Positions 33,562-46,350 are shown, counted from the stretch's first letter. The stretch: DNA of 64,000 nucleotides from Cetobacterium sp050033475 (GCF_050033475.1 NZ_CP188319.1:434001-498000); one strand, 5' to 3'. Numbers and translations: made by a program. Notes: generated by a model not told the origin, from the sequence alone.

Positions 33562-34084
33562 CGTAATAATCCCCTATTAATATAACTCCATTATTTTTTA
33601 AAATAAATTTTCCCGTAATTTCCTCTAATAAATATTCTGTTTCAGTATCTATTAATAAGTTATTTGTACTTTTTAAAAAAGCTCCTTTCTTTTCTAAAAG
33701 CCTTCCATTAATAATTTGATATATATTTACCTCATATTTATCATTGGCTAAATTAGAAGTAAAAATCATAAGTATATTTCCACTTGGAGACGTTGTTTTT
33801 AAATAAGTTAGATTTTTCGTTCCCCATATTGTTTTATTTTCTTGGTATATTCCCATTCTAGTTCCAGAAAATAAAATTTTTTTTCCTATCATGTTAAAAA
33901 CTCTTTGAGAATATATATCTCTAAATATATATGTATCTTTAAAATATTTTTCATTTTTTAATCGAAAAATAAAATTCCCTGTAAATTGTAAAATGATAAA
34001 TAAAAAAAACATAAATAATAACAGTTCTAAAAAAATAAATCCTTTATTTTTTAAAATAATAAACTTGGTTTTCTTCAAATACAT
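33536..34084 (-). CDS. Prepilin-type minor pilin, PilW-like
   Basis: 182 residues with a type III prepilin signal: LKNKG followed by FIFLELLLFMFFLFII, with Glu at position 5 of the mature protein. The C-terminal part is unassigned. Position between PilV-like and PilX-like genes suggests a minor pilin priming the pilus tip. AAAGGGA precedes the ATG at 34084. Confidence 0.7.
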   Translation of the reverse strand: MYLKKTKFIILKNKGFIFLELLLFMFFLFIILQFTGNFIFRLKNEKYFKDTYIFRDIYSQRVFNMIGKKILFSGTRMGIYQENKTIWGTKNLTYLKTTSPSGNILMIFTSNLANDKYEVNIYQIINGRLLEKKGAFLKSTNNLLIDTETEYLLEEITGKFILKNNGVILIGDYYDEKIYEKW

Positions 34085-34391
34085 TTTTATCCCTTTTCCA
34101 ATTTACTTTAAATTTAATTAAATATATATTTTCTTTCAATAGAATAATTTCTTTTTCATAATCAAATTCTTTGTGCTCATCTATTTCAAAATATCCCCTA
34201 CTAAATTGTAATGCTAAATCTTTGACTTCTTTTAATAGATGGTTTCTTATATTTAATTTATTTAAATTTTCTAAATTCTTATTATAAAAATTTATAAAAA
34301 ATAAAAGTATAACTTCCATTAAAAATATACTAATAATCCCTTCTATAAAAATAAAACCATCAGATTTCTTTAAAAATATTTTTCCTGACAT
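34044..34391 (-). CDS. Prepilin-type minor pilin, PilV-like
   Basis: 115 residues with prepilin signal KKSDG then FIFIEGIISIFLMEVI, with Glu5 in the mature protein. Overlaps the peptidase gene by 22 bases upstream and the PilW-like gene by 41 bases downstream, pointing to translational coupling. Confidence 0.7.
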   Translation of the reverse strand: MSGKIFLKKSDGFIFIEGIISIFLMEVILLFFINFYNKNLENLNKLNIRNHLLKEVKDLALQFSRGYFEIDEHKEFDYEKEIILLKENIYLIKFKVNWKRDKNVFEENQVYYFKK

Positions 34392-34828
34392 ATGTAGAAA
34401 ATTATTCCTCCCACTGATAATATTGGTCCAAAAGGAATTATATATTTATCCTTATATTTTTTATAAAAGAATATTGTAAATATTCCACATAAAAAAAATA
34501 TCACATTATAAAATATAAATATATGATTCATACTTTTAAAAGATAAAAAAATACCTATTGCAAACATTAATTTTACATCTCCAAAACCCAAACATTCCCT
34601 TTGAAAAATATCACTAACATACCCATATATAAATAATAATGGTAATATATAAATACTTCCTCCTATTATTCCCTCAAGAAGTTCTCCTCTAAAAAACTGA
34701 TAAATTATCCCAATTATAGTTAAAATTCCCACATATATATTTGGAATAACTAAATATTTAAAATCATAAATTGTAATAATACATAAAAGTATAAGACCCA
34801 ATGACAATAAGATAATATTAAATATCAT
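34370..34828 (-). CDS. Short prepilin peptidase (A24 family)
   Basis: Membrane aspartyl protease that cleaves prepilin leaders after Gly. 152 residues with about six hydrophobic segments. Catalytic Asp22 (IYDFKYLVIPN) and Asp84 in LGFGDVKLM are both present. It lacks the N-terminal methyltransferase domain and its zinc cysteines found in PilD (about 260-290 residues), so it should cleave but not N-methylate by itself. Its substrates are clearly the four prepilins around it. Confidence 0.85.
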   Translation of the reverse strand: MIFNIILLSLGLILLCIITIYDFKYLVIPNIYVGILTIIGIIYQFFRGELLEGIIGGSIYILPLLFIYGYVSDIFQRECLGFGDVKLMFAIGIFLSFKSMNHIFIFYNVIFFLCGIFTIFFYKKYKDKYIIPFGPILSVGGIIFYICQEKYF

Positions 34829-35255
34829 TCCATTTCTCTCCGTTTAAATTAAATTCTCCCCCAGATGGTTCAGGATTAACTTTTATTTCTCCATTTTCTA
34901 CAATCAAGATTAAATTCCCGCCATATATAATCTCTCCTTTTGAATTTTTTGATCCACCTATTTTTACAGTTAAATTATTATCAGATTCAGTAATCTTTTT
35001 ATTTATATTATCTGGTAAATATTCTTTTAATAAATTTAAATTCCCAGTTGAAAAATTTCCATTAGGCATAACTTCATTTTTTTCTATATAAGATAATGCA
35101 TTGGCAGTTCGTAGAGAAAGTAAAATATTAATAGCTTCTAAATTCTTTGATTGTGCTATCTGATGTCTAGCCTTTGGTACAACAAATCCTGATAATGCAC
35201 CTACTATTGCCAATACAACGATTACTTCAATCATAGTGAAACCTTTATTTCTCAA
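34818..35255 (-). CDS. GspG/PilA-like prepilin
   Basis: Candidate major pilin or pseudopilin. I choose the TTG at 35255, with AGGAGG 5 bases upstream, giving 145 residues; an ATG at 35309 lies inside the upstream gene and would add a long leader. The leader MRNKG precedes FTMIEVIVVLAIVGALSGFV, the classical class III signal with Glu5. The C-terminal part has SGGEFNLNGEKW, similar to GspG/GspH ends. Confidence 0.8.
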   Translation of the reverse strand: MRNKGFTMIEVIVVLAIVGALSGFVVPKARHQIAQSKNLEAINILLSLRTANALSYIEKNEVMPNGNFSTGNLNLLKEYLPDNINKKITESDNNLTVKIGGSKNSKGEIIYGGNLILIVENGEIKVNPEPSGGEFNLNGEKWNDI

Positions 35256-35265
35256 ATTTACCTCC

Positions 35266-36426
35266 TTATAATAAAATTTCCAAAGAAAATATAGGTAAAT
35301 ATAAAGCATATATTACAATACCTAAAATGCTTCCTATTACCAATATCAAAATAGGCTCCCCTAATTTAAAAAATACATTTAATGTTTCTTTTAATTTTTG
35401 CTCCTTTGATAAATATATTTTTTCAAAACTTTTAATTATTTCTCCTGTTTCTTCACCTATTTTTATTAAGGCAATTTCTTCCCAATTAAAAATTTTTAAA
35501 TCTTCTAAAGATTTTCCCAACCCCTTTCCTTCTATTATTTTTTTGTGAGAGATAATGAATTTTTCATAAACTCGTTTTTCTATTAAGGCACTTTTAGAAA
35601 GCCATAGAGCTTCTGATAAAATTACTCCTCCCTCCAATAGAACCTTCAATAATCTTATAAAATTTATAGTCATATTTATTCTGAGTATATTTTTTACGAA
35701 TGGTAGTTTAAAATGAATTTGAGTTTTATCTAAAATGTCTTTTGAATAGTATGATAGTAGTATGCATAAAATAATAAATATAAATAAATATAATTTAATT
35801 TTTTTTAACATATATAAAATCAGTTGTGTTATTATTGGTAATTTTTCCTCATTTCCATGAAACATCTCTAAAATCATAGGTAATATATATATATTCGCAC
35901 CGATCATGAAAATTATAAATACTACTACTACTATCAATGGATATGCCATCATGGTTATTATTATATTTCTTTGAATTTTTTTCTTTTTATTTATATCAAC
36001 AATTTTCTTTAAACTTTCATCTATGTTTCCAGTTAATTCTCCAACTTTTAAAATTTCTCCATACTCTTCTGAAATTATATAAAATTTCTCTAGACTCCTA
36101 TGTAATTCATCTCCATTATCCATTGAATCTCTTATATTTTTTATAATTTCTTGAATCTTTTTATTTTGTTCAAAGTGAATCATTAAATCTAAACTATTTC
36201 TTAGAGAAATTCCTCCATTTAAAAGCATCTCTAAATTTTCTAAAAGTTTTTCTTTAAAATTCAAAGTATTTATAGTAAAATTAACACTTCTTCTTAACTT
36301 TATAGGTATAATCCCCTGTTCTTTCAACCTTATTTTTATTTCTTTTAAATTTTTTCCTATTTCTACTCCACTAACTTTTTCTCCTTTATAATTTATCCCT
36401 TCATATTTTATTTTTATTTCAATCAC
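35266..36426 (-). CDS. PilC/GspF-like inner-membrane platform protein
   Basis: Platform that anchors the assembly ATPase, 386 residues with two GspF domains (about 45-165 and 245-370), each followed by hydrophobic segments; three membrane helices near 156-182, 205-225 and 355-378. The domain signatures LLNGGISLRNSLDLM and LLEGGVILSEALWLS are present. Start GTG at 36426 overlaps the end of the ATPase gene by 8 bases. Confidence 0.9.
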   Translation of the reverse strand: MIEIKIKYEGINYKGEKVSGVEIGKNLKEIKIRLKEQGIIPIKLRRSVNFTINTLNFKEKLLENLEMLLNGGISLRNSLDLMIHFEQNKKIQEIIKNIRDSMDNGDELHRSLEKFYIISEEYGEILKVGELTGNIDESLKKIVDINKKKKIQRNIIITMMAYPLIVVVVFIIFMIGANIYILPMILEMFHGNEEKLPIITQLILYMLKKIKLYLFIFIILCILLSYYSKDILDKTQIHFKLPFVKNILRINMTINFIRLLKVLLEGGVILSEALWLSKSALIEKRVYEKFIISHKKIIEGKGLGKSLEDLKIFNWEEIALIKIGEETGEIIKSFEKIYLSKEQKLKETLNVFFKLGEPILILVIGSILGIVIYALYLPIFSLEILL

Positions 36427-37537
36427 ATTCCTTTATAAATTCTTTCCAGGATATTTCTTTTTTATCAAAAAGAACTTTTCCTCTTTCATAGAAATTTTTA
36501 TATTGAATTTGCTCTTTAAATTTTATTAAATTTAAATTCTCCTTTAAAATATTCCTTATTTTTTCATCAAATTCAAGGATTTCTTCCATTAAAATTCTTC
36601 CTTTAAATCCTTTATTGCATTTATCACAACCATTTTCACAAAATTTACATCTTCTTTTTAAAAGTCTCTGACTTTGTAAAAATAATATTCCATTTATAAG
36701 AAGATTCATATCTAGCCCCAAATCTTTCATTCTTTCTAATATTCCTACAGCATCCTTAGCATGAACCGTTGTTAATACTAAATGTCCTGTTAAAGCTGCT
36801 CTTATTGCTATCTCTCCAGTTTCTTTATCTCTTATTTCACCAATAAATAGAATATCTGGATCCTGTCTTAAAAAACCTCTTAAAACATTTGAAAAAGAAA
36901 GACCAATCTCATTTTTATATTGAACTTGAGAAATTCCTTCAACTTCATATTCCACAGGATCTTCTATAGTTAATATATTTTTTTCTTCATTATTTAAATA
37001 TTTAAGCATGCTATAAATTGTTGTAGTTTTCCCACTACCTGTAGGTCCACTAATTATTATAATTCCACTAGTTTTATTTAAGTTTCTTTTTATAATTTCA
37101 TAATTTTCATCACTCAATCCTATATTCTCCAAAGATAATTCTGTATTTTTACTTAGAATTCTTATAACACATCTTTCTCCTTTTAAAGTTCCAATAGTAG
37201 AAACTCTAAAATCTAATTTGATTTTTTCTATTTTCCCTTTAAATCTACCATCTTGAGGTAATCTTTTCTCTCCAATATCTAATCCTGTTAATATTTTTAT
37301 TCTGGAAATTAATCCAATCCCAATATTTTTTTCTAATTTTAAAAAATTTTCTAAAATACCATCAATTCTAAATCTAATAATATAAAATTCAATATGTGGC
37401 TCTATATGAATATCACTAGCTCTCATATCTATTCCCTTAAAAAAAACTTTATTAAAAGTATTTATTATTTCTGATTCTTCTTTAAAATTCTCTTTAATTT
37501 CCGTTATCTTTTCTTTATTTAAAATATCTTTAAACAT
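36419..37537 (-). CDS. PilB/GspE-like assembly ATPase, short form
   Basis: Drives pilus polymerisation, 372 residues. ASDIHIEPH near 40 (N2 domain), Walker A GPTGSGKTTT (164-173), RQDPDILFIGEIRD Walker B near 224, TVHAKDA His box near 257, and a four-Cys zinc site (297, 300, 304, 307). The N-terminal MshEN/N1E region of ordinary PilB (about 560 residues) is missing. No PilT is in the window. Confidence 0.92.
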   Translation of the reverse strand: MFKDILNKEKITEIKENFKEESEIINTFNKVFFKGIDMRASDIHIEPHIEFYIIRFRIDGILENFLKLEKNIGIGLISRIKILTGLDIGEKRLPQDGRFKGKIEKIKLDFRVSTIGTLKGERCVIRILSKNTELSLENIGLSDENYEIIKRNLNKTSGIIIISGPTGSGKTTTIYSMLKYLNNEEKNILTIEDPVEYEVEGISQVQYKNEIGLSFSNVLRGFLRQDPDILFIGEIRDKETGEIAIRAALTGHLVLTTVHAKDAVGILERMKDLGLDMNLLINGILFLQSQRLLKRRCKFCENGCDKCNKGFKGRILMEEILEFDEKIRNILKENLNLIKFKEQIQYKNFYERGKVLFDKKEISWKEFIKECD

Positions 37538-37540
37538 AAA

Positions 37541-37708
37541 TCACTTTCCCTTTGGAAGTTCTTCTAAATATAAAATTCTATAAAATTTATTATTTTCATT
37601 AGATGTCATCTGAATATAACCTTTTAAAATAATATTTCCTTTACTAAATCCTTGTAATATAATTATACCCAATAATATTATTTTAATATTTCTCTTTAAT
37701 CCATCCAT
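37541..37708 (-). CDS. Small predicted secreted or anchored protein in the pilus operon
   Basis: 55 residues starting MDGLKRNIKIILLGIIILQG, with a hydrophobic segment that reads as a signal or anchor, then a short polar tail. GGGAG lies 5 bases upstream of the ATG at 37708, and the gene overlaps the preceding prepilin and abuts pilB (3-base gap), which supports translation. I do not recognise the family; PilP or a small lipoprotein would be guesses. Confidence 0.5.
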   Translation of the reverse strand: MDGLKRNIKIILLGIIILQGFSKGNIILKGYIQMTSNENNKFYRILYLEELPKGK

Positions 37709-38240
37709 CAAATCTCCCTTCATTTTCCTTATGATATTCTAATATATTTTCCCAATATGCCTCTGCATCTTTATTTCTATATACATTTATTCTTAAAATT
37801 TTACTTCTTGTATAAGGATAAAAAGCTATTCTATAAGCTGCTTTATTTTTTCTATTAAAAAAATATATACTAAAAGAATTTGATAAATTGCCATTTATTG
37901 TTGTATAAGAATCGATTTTTTCTAATTTTCTATTATTATATATTACTGTTCTTCTTAATTTTGAATTAAGCTTTATTATTTCAAGAGGTATTTTATTTTC
38001 TCCTTCAGTTATTGTAATTATACCTTCTTTTAAATTATTATTTATTTTATATTTTTTAGAATTATTAATTGAAATTTCTGTATATTTATAATAACAATTT
38101 ACACTATATGTAATATCTTTTTTTAATTCTAATATTTCATTAAGATTTTTTATCTTAATTGATACATATGAAAAAATTATTATACATATTAAAATTCCTA
38201 TTAACACTTCTATATTTGTAAATCCTTTATTTTTTCCCAT
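37683..38240 (-). CDS. Prepilin-like first gene of the pilus operon
   Basis: 185 residues with leader MGKNKG and FTNIEVLIGILICIIIFS, Glu5 conserved. The C-terminal 150 residues are unassigned. Its ATG at 38240 directly follows a T8 tract and a hairpin that contains its AGGAG site. Confidence 0.75.
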   Translation of the reverse strand: MGKNKGFTNIEVLIGILICIIIFSYVSIKIKNLNEILELKKDITYSVNCYYKYTEISINNSKKYKINNNLKEGIITITEGENKIPLEIIKLNSKLRRTVIYNNRKLEKIDSYTTINGNLSNSFSIYFFNRKNKAAYRIAFYPYTRSKILRINVYRNKDAEAYWENILEYHKENEGRFDGWIKEKY

Positions 38241-38279
38241 AAAAAAAATACTCCTAAGAATTATATTCTTAAGAGTATT
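38241..38279 (-). terminator. rRNA-operon terminator that includes the pilin ribosome binding site
   Basis: A 15-bp stem with one G-U pair (38265-38279 with 38247-38261), 3-base loop, followed by T8 on the minus strand. The 3' arm carries AGGAG, 10 bases before the ATG of the first pilin gene. It is the first strong terminator after the rRNA operon. Confidence 0.8.
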
Positions 38280-38336
38280 TAAATCTATTTTTATAATTTC
38301 CTTTTATTTGTAAAAAAAAATCCAAAAAATAAAAAA

Positions 38337-38412
38337 TGGCGCTTCTTGCTGGGCTCGAACCAGCGACAACACGATTAACAGTCGTGCGCTCTACCAACTG
38401 AGCTAAAGAAGC
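38337..38412 (-). tRNA. tRNA-Asn (GTT)
   Basis: Complete cloverleaf: acceptor GCTTCTT/AAGAAGC, D loop AGTTGGTAGAGC, anticodon loop CTGTTAA with GTT, T loop TTCGAGC, and an encoded CCA end. It follows 5S rRNA by about 10 bases and belongs to the rRNA transcript. Confidence 0.97.
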
Positions 38413-38422
38413 ACTCTTTTAA

Positions 38423-38540
38423 GATTGGCAACTTTCTATCCTCCCAGGGGGCTGCCCCCCAAGTACTTTCGACGTTTACGAGCTTAACTTCCAGGTTCGG
38501 TATGTTACTGGGTGTACCCTCGTAGCCATTGTTGCCAATC
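38423..38540 (-). rRNA. rrf: 5S rRNA
   Basis: About 118 bases, ends pairing as GATTGGCAAC with GTTGCCAATC, with the typical CCGAACCTGGAAGTTAAG core visible on the minus strand. Between 23S rRNA and tRNA-Asn. Confidence 0.95.
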
Positions 38541-38564
38541 ATTATTTAAATGTTTTGAACACTT

Positions 38565-38579
38565 GAAACTATATAGTAG
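38565..38579 (-). other. 23S processing stem, 3' arm
   Basis: This 15-mer is exactly complementary to 41578-41592 upstream of 23S; together they loop out the 23S precursor, the usual RNase III target. Confidence 0.8.
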
Positions 38580-38585
38580 TATTTT

Positions 38586-41500
<2,915 letters not shown>

Positions 41501-41577
41501 TATGTTTCTTTTATTTTGACAGACTAACAATCTCTAAAACTAGAGTTTATTAGTTGATTTATTGTATCTCTCAATAT

Positions 41578-41592
41578 CTACTATATAGTTTC
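41578..41592 (-). other. 23S processing stem, 5' arm
   Basis: Perfect 15-base partner of 38565-38579, about 80 bases upstream of mature 23S. Confidence 0.8.
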
Positions 41593-41616
41593 CAATGTCC
41601 AAAATGATAATGTTAA

Positions 41617-41692
41617 TGGTGGAGATAAGCGGAGTCGAACCGCTGACCTACGCAGTGCAAGTGCGTTGCTCTCCCAACTGAGCTATATCCCC
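41617..41692 (-). tRNA. tRNA-Ala (TGC)
   Basis: Cloverleaf with GGGGATA/TATCTCC acceptor, anticodon loop CTTGCAC (TGC), T loop TTCGACT and encoded CCA. In the 16S-23S spacer. Confidence 0.97.
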
Positions 41693-41695
41693 ATA

Positions 41696-41772
41696 TGGTG
41701 CGTTTGAGTGGACTCGAACCACCGACCTCACGCTTATCAGGCGTGTGCTCTAACCACCTGAGCTACAAACGC
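41696..41772 (-). tRNA. tRNA-Ile (GAT)
   Basis: Cloverleaf with GCGTTTG/CAAACGC acceptor, anticodon loop CTGATAA (GAT), T loop TTCGAGT and encoded CCA. First spacer tRNA after 16S; only 3 bases separate it from tRNA-Ala. Confidence 0.97.
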
Positions 41773-41793
41773 ATATAGAGAACATTATCAATC

Positions 41794-41805
41794 GAATAGA
41801 TAAGA
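41794..41805 (-). other. 16S processing stem, 3' arm
   Basis: Twelve bases, perfectly complementary to 43383-43394 upstream of 16S; RNase III-type precursor stem. Confidence 0.75.
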
Positions 41806-41818
41806 CTAGTGTCTCCTT

Positions 41819-43335
<1,517 letters not shown>

Positions 43336-43382
43336 AATTTTTATTTACACCGTTATGTTGTTAATGCATAACTAATTGACTA

Positions 43383-43394
43383 TCTTATCTATTC
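43383..43394 (-). other. 16S processing stem, 5' arm
   Basis: Perfect 12-base partner of 41794-41805, about 50 bases upstream of mature 16S. Confidence 0.75.
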
Positions 43395-43411
43395 TATTGT
43401 TAATGTCCTAC

Positions 43412-43449
43412 TTATTTCTGTCAGCTTTAATCCCTGCTGACAGAAATAA
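43412..43449 (-). repeat. 14-bp inverted repeat over the rRNA transcription start
   Basis: Perfect arms 43412-43425 and 43436-43449 with a 10-base loop. The right arm ends in the last base of the -10 box and spans the expected start site, so part of it would be transcribed as a 5' hairpin. Either an operator or a 5'-end structure. Confidence 0.8.
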
Positions 43450-43477
43450 TAGTATCATAATATTTAAACTTCGTCAA
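43449..43477 (-). promoter_or_regulatory. rRNA-operon promoter
   Basis: Minus-strand TTGACG (43472-43477), 17-base spacer, TACTAT (43449-43454). Upstream is an A/T-rich run (43478-43500) compatible with an UP element. Start near 43442. I see only one promoter. Confidence 0.85.
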
Positions 43478-43486
43478 CAACTTTTT

Positions 43487-44605
43487 TTAATTTTTTATAA
43501 ATTTTTCTTTTAAACTTTGAATTAAATTCTTTTTTTCAATAGAATCTTTTACTATTAACTTATCTGTAAATACTTTCTTATTATCTATATAAACATTATA
43601 ATTTCCAACTACAGTTCCTGGTAAAACAGGGGCCTCTATATAAGAATCTCTATCCATATCTATTCTAACATCTGATTTTTCTGTAATTATAGATGAGAAA
43701 TTTTTATTTGGATAAATGCTTACCTCTGATTGAATTCCATTTTTTACAGGGATAGTAACCAAACTTATATTTTTATTTGTTATTTCTTTATTTTTATATT
43801 TATTGTGGAATTTCTCCATAAGTTCTAATATTTTATTATCTCTTATTTTAATACTTTTTCCACCTAATACAACTGTAACTGTAGTTATATTTTCTTCAGT
43901 ACTTGCCACAGACATATTAAATCCTGCTCTAGTATGATATCCTGTTTTTATTCCAAAAACTCCATTTTTTCCCAATAAATGATTAGTTGATTTTAAACTA
44001 ATTTCTCCATCTTTTATAGTAGTTTTAGGAATCCCTGCTATTTCCATATAATCATTATATTTTATAGCATGTAAAGATAACTCATATATTCCTTTAGCTG
44101 TACCCATATCCATAGGTTTCTTAGTCATATGAGTTGGTAGTCCTGCTGGAGTATGAAATTCTAATTCTTTCTCTAATCCTAATTCCTTAGCTTTTTTATT
44201 CATCATTTCCACAAAATGCTCGGTACTTCCTCCACCAACATATTTTGCCATGGCATATGCAGCATTGTTTGCTGATTTTATAGCTGCTGCCTTTATTAAA
44301 TCAACTAAATAAAATTGCTCTCCACTTTTCATAGGAATACTACTTCCACCAGCACTTACTGCTTCCCAGTCTACTGTTACTACATCATTCAGATGAACAT
44401 TTCCTTTATGTATTTCATCAAAAACAACAAGTATATTCATCATTTTAGTTACAGAAGCTAGAGGTAATTTCGTTTCATCATTATATTCGTAATATATATT
44501 TCCTTTAGAATCTCCAAGTATATATGCTTTATAATCTGGCTCCTCTTTTTTTCCAAAAGCAACTGTAGCCAATAATAAAATTCCAACTACTATTTTCTTT
44601 TTCAT
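43487..44605 (-). CDS. dacA: D-alanyl-D-alanine carboxypeptidase (PBP5/DacA family)
   Basis: Trims peptidoglycan pentapeptides. Start at 44605 (MKKKIVVGILLLATVAFG signal peptide, 372 residues) is chosen for the signal peptide; an ATG at 44650 would put 15 residues before it. Active-site motifs: SVTK (SxxK), SAN (SxN), and KTG in GIKTGYHTRAGF. A PBP5 C-terminal beta domain and a final basic helix (SLKEKFIKN) for membrane association follow. Confidence 0.93.
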   Translation of the reverse strand: MKKKIVVGILLLATVAFGKKEEPDYKAYILGDSKGNIYYEYNDETKLPLASVTKMMNILVVFDEIHKGNVHLNDVVTVDWEAVSAGGSSIPMKSGEQFYLVDLIKAAAIKSANNAAYAMAKYVGGGSTEHFVEMMNKKAKELGLEKELEFHTPAGLPTHMTKKPMDMGTAKGIYELSLHAIKYNDYMEIAGIPKTTIKDGEISLKSTNHLLGKNGVFGIKTGYHTRAGFNMSVASTEENITTVTVVLGGKSIKIRDNKILELMEKFHNKYKNKEITNKNISLVTIPVKNGIQSEVSIYPNKNFSSIITEKSDVRIDMDRDSYIEAPVLPGTVVGNYNVYIDNKKVFTDKLIVKDSIEKKNLIQSLKEKFIKN

Positions 44606-44632
44606 AAGACTATCAAACACTCCCATAATTAA

Positions 44633-44678
44633 AATAAAAAAACTCTCCAATAATTATAACACAATTACTGAAGAGTTT
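44633..44678 (-). terminator. Terminator after iscU
   Basis: Sixteen-position stem (44663-44678 with 44640-44655, two non-Watson-Crick positions), 7-base loop, followed by TTTTTTTATTTT on the minus strand. A TATAAT lies at the loop, so the same element may also hold the dacA -10. Confidence 0.8.
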
Positions 44679-44701
44679 CCCGTTTTTATACACTTTTATT
44701 T

Positions 44702-45076
44702 TTATTTATTTTTTTTTGCTAAATAATCTTCAATAGCAGCCTTTAAAGCTTCTTCTGCAAGTACTGAACAGTGCATTTTTACTGGAGGTAGCCCTCCTAA
44801 AGCTTCCGCTACTGCTTTATTTGTAATCTCTAAAGCTTCTTTTATATTTTTTCCTAATACCATTTCTGTTGAGATTGAAGATGTTGCGATTGCAGAAGCA
44901 CATCCAAATGTTCTGAATTTAACATCTGTTATTATATCGTTATCTATTTTTAAAAACAACTCCATAATATCTCCACATGAAGGGTTTCCTACTTTTCCAT
45001 ATCCATCAGGATTTTCAATTGTTCCAACATTTCTTGGATTCATAAAGTGTTCTATTACTTTTTCTGAATATTGCAT
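44702..45076 (-). CDS. iscU: Fe-S cluster assembly scaffold, IscU/NifU-type
   Basis: Scaffold on which IscS builds Fe-S clusters, 124 residues. The three cluster cysteines are present: Cys34 (NPSCGD, with the following Asp), Cys59 (FGCASAIA), Cys103 (HCSVLA). The HscA-binding LPPVK motif is GLPPVKMHC. Only 18 bases from iscS. No iscA, hscAB or ferredoxin nearby. Confidence 0.95.
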   Translation of the reverse strand: MQYSEKVIEHFMNPRNVGTIENPDGYGKVGNPSCGDIMELFLKIDNDIITDVKFRTFGCASAIATSSISTEMVLGKNIKEALEITNKAVAEALGGLPPVKMHCSVLAEEALKAAIEDYLAKKNK

Positions 45077-45094
45077 TTATTTCACAACTCCTTT

Positions 45095-46261
45095 TTATCT
45101 CTTAAATTCATTCCATAAAGGGGAAAGCATTCTTAATTTTTCTACTACTTTTATAACTTGTTCTATAGTGTAATCTATTTCTTCCTTAGTATTAAATCTT
45201 CCAATACTAAATCTTATTGTTCCATGAGCAAATTCAGGTTCTATCCCCATTGCTAATAATACGTGAGATGCCTGTAATTCATCAGATGAACAAGCTGATC
45301 CAGAACTTACTGCAATCCCTAAATAACTTAGTGATAATAGTATTGATTCTCCTTCTAAATATTTAAAGGTTATACTTGAAGTTCCTGGAAGTCTTTTTAC
45401 TCCCTTAGCATTAACAACTATCTCTGGAATTTTCTCTATTATTTGGGATTCAAAATAATCTCTTAATGATGCTTCTCTAAGATTATCTTCTTCCATATTT
45501 TCATAAGCTAATTCTAAAGCTTTTGCCATTCCAACTACAGCAGGTGTATTAGTAGTTCCAGGTCTTAATTTTTTCTCTTGACCTCCACCTGTTATTGTTC
45601 TAGCAACTCTTACTCCACTTCTTATATATAGTCCACCAATTCCCTTAGGACCATAAAATTTATGTCCTGAAAAAGATAATAAATCTATACCTAATTCCTT
45701 TGGATAGAATCTAATTTTTCCTGTTGTTTGAACCGCATCAACATGAAATATAATTCTATTTTTTTTTGCTAATTCTCCTATTTCTTTAATAGGTTCTATA
45801 GTTCCAACTTCATTATTTGCATGCATAACTGAAATTAAAATTGTATCTGGTCTTATTGCTGCCTCTAAAGCTGCTAAATCTAGTACACCATTACAATCTA
45901 CTGGTATAAATGTAACTTCATAACCATCTTTTTCTAAATCTTTAAATGTATTTTTTATAGCTGGGTGCTCTATTGCACTTGTTATTATATGTTTTCCTCT
46001 ATTTTTATATGCTTTTGCTACTCCTCTTACAGCAATATTATCTGCTTCTGTTCCAGAAGATGTGAAAATTAACTCTTCTGCAGATATTCCTAATAATTCT
46101 GCTATTTTAGCTCTTGAAGCAGTAACGGCATTTCCTGTTTCTTTACCGAATAGGTGCATGCTAAAAGCATTTCCAAATTCTTCTGTTAAAAATGGCATCA
46201 TAGCCTCTAGTACTCTAGGATCCATTTTTGTAGTTGCATTATTATCAAGATAAACTCTCAT
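45095..46261 (-). CDS. iscS: Cysteine desulfurase
   Basis: PLP enzyme that mobilises sulfur from cysteine, 388 residues. PLP lysine in SFSGHKFYGPKGIGG near 202; catalytic Cys in SSGSACSSDELQASHV near 325, class I (IscS/NifS) loop. NATTKMDPRVLEAM near 8 is the N-terminal family motif. Partner of iscU downstream. AAGGAGAGG precedes the start. Confidence 0.96.
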   Translation of the reverse strand: MRVYLDNNATTKMDPRVLEAMMPFLTEEFGNAFSMHLFGKETGNAVTASRAKIAELLGISAEELIFTSSGTEADNIAVRGVAKAYKNRGKHIITSAIEHPAIKNTFKDLEKDGYEVTFIPVDCNGVLDLAALEAAIRPDTILISVMHANNEVGTIEPIKEIGELAKKNRIIFHVDAVQTTGKIRFYPKELGIDLLSFSGHKFYGPKGIGGLYIRSGVRVARTITGGGQEKKLRPGTTNTPAVVGMAKALELAYENMEEDNLREASLRDYFESQIIEKIPEIVVNAKGVKRLPGTSSITFKYLEGESILLSLSYLGIAVSSGSACSSDELQASHVLLAMGIEPEFAHGTIRFSIGRFNTKEEIDYTIEQVIKVVEKLRMLSPLWNEFKR

Positions 46262-46307
46262 ATTTATCCTCTCCTTGAATTAATTCCTAGCCTTCATTTA
46301 CAATATA

Positions 46308-46336
46308 TATATACCATTCTTTATTAAAACTGTCAA
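46308..46336 (-). promoter_or_regulatory. iscSU promoter
   Basis: Minus-strand TTGACA (46331-46336), 17-base spacer, TATATA (46308-46313) in a run of TA repeats. No IscR-like gene is adjacent. Confidence 0.75.
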
Positions 46337-46350
46337 GAATTAAAATTCAT

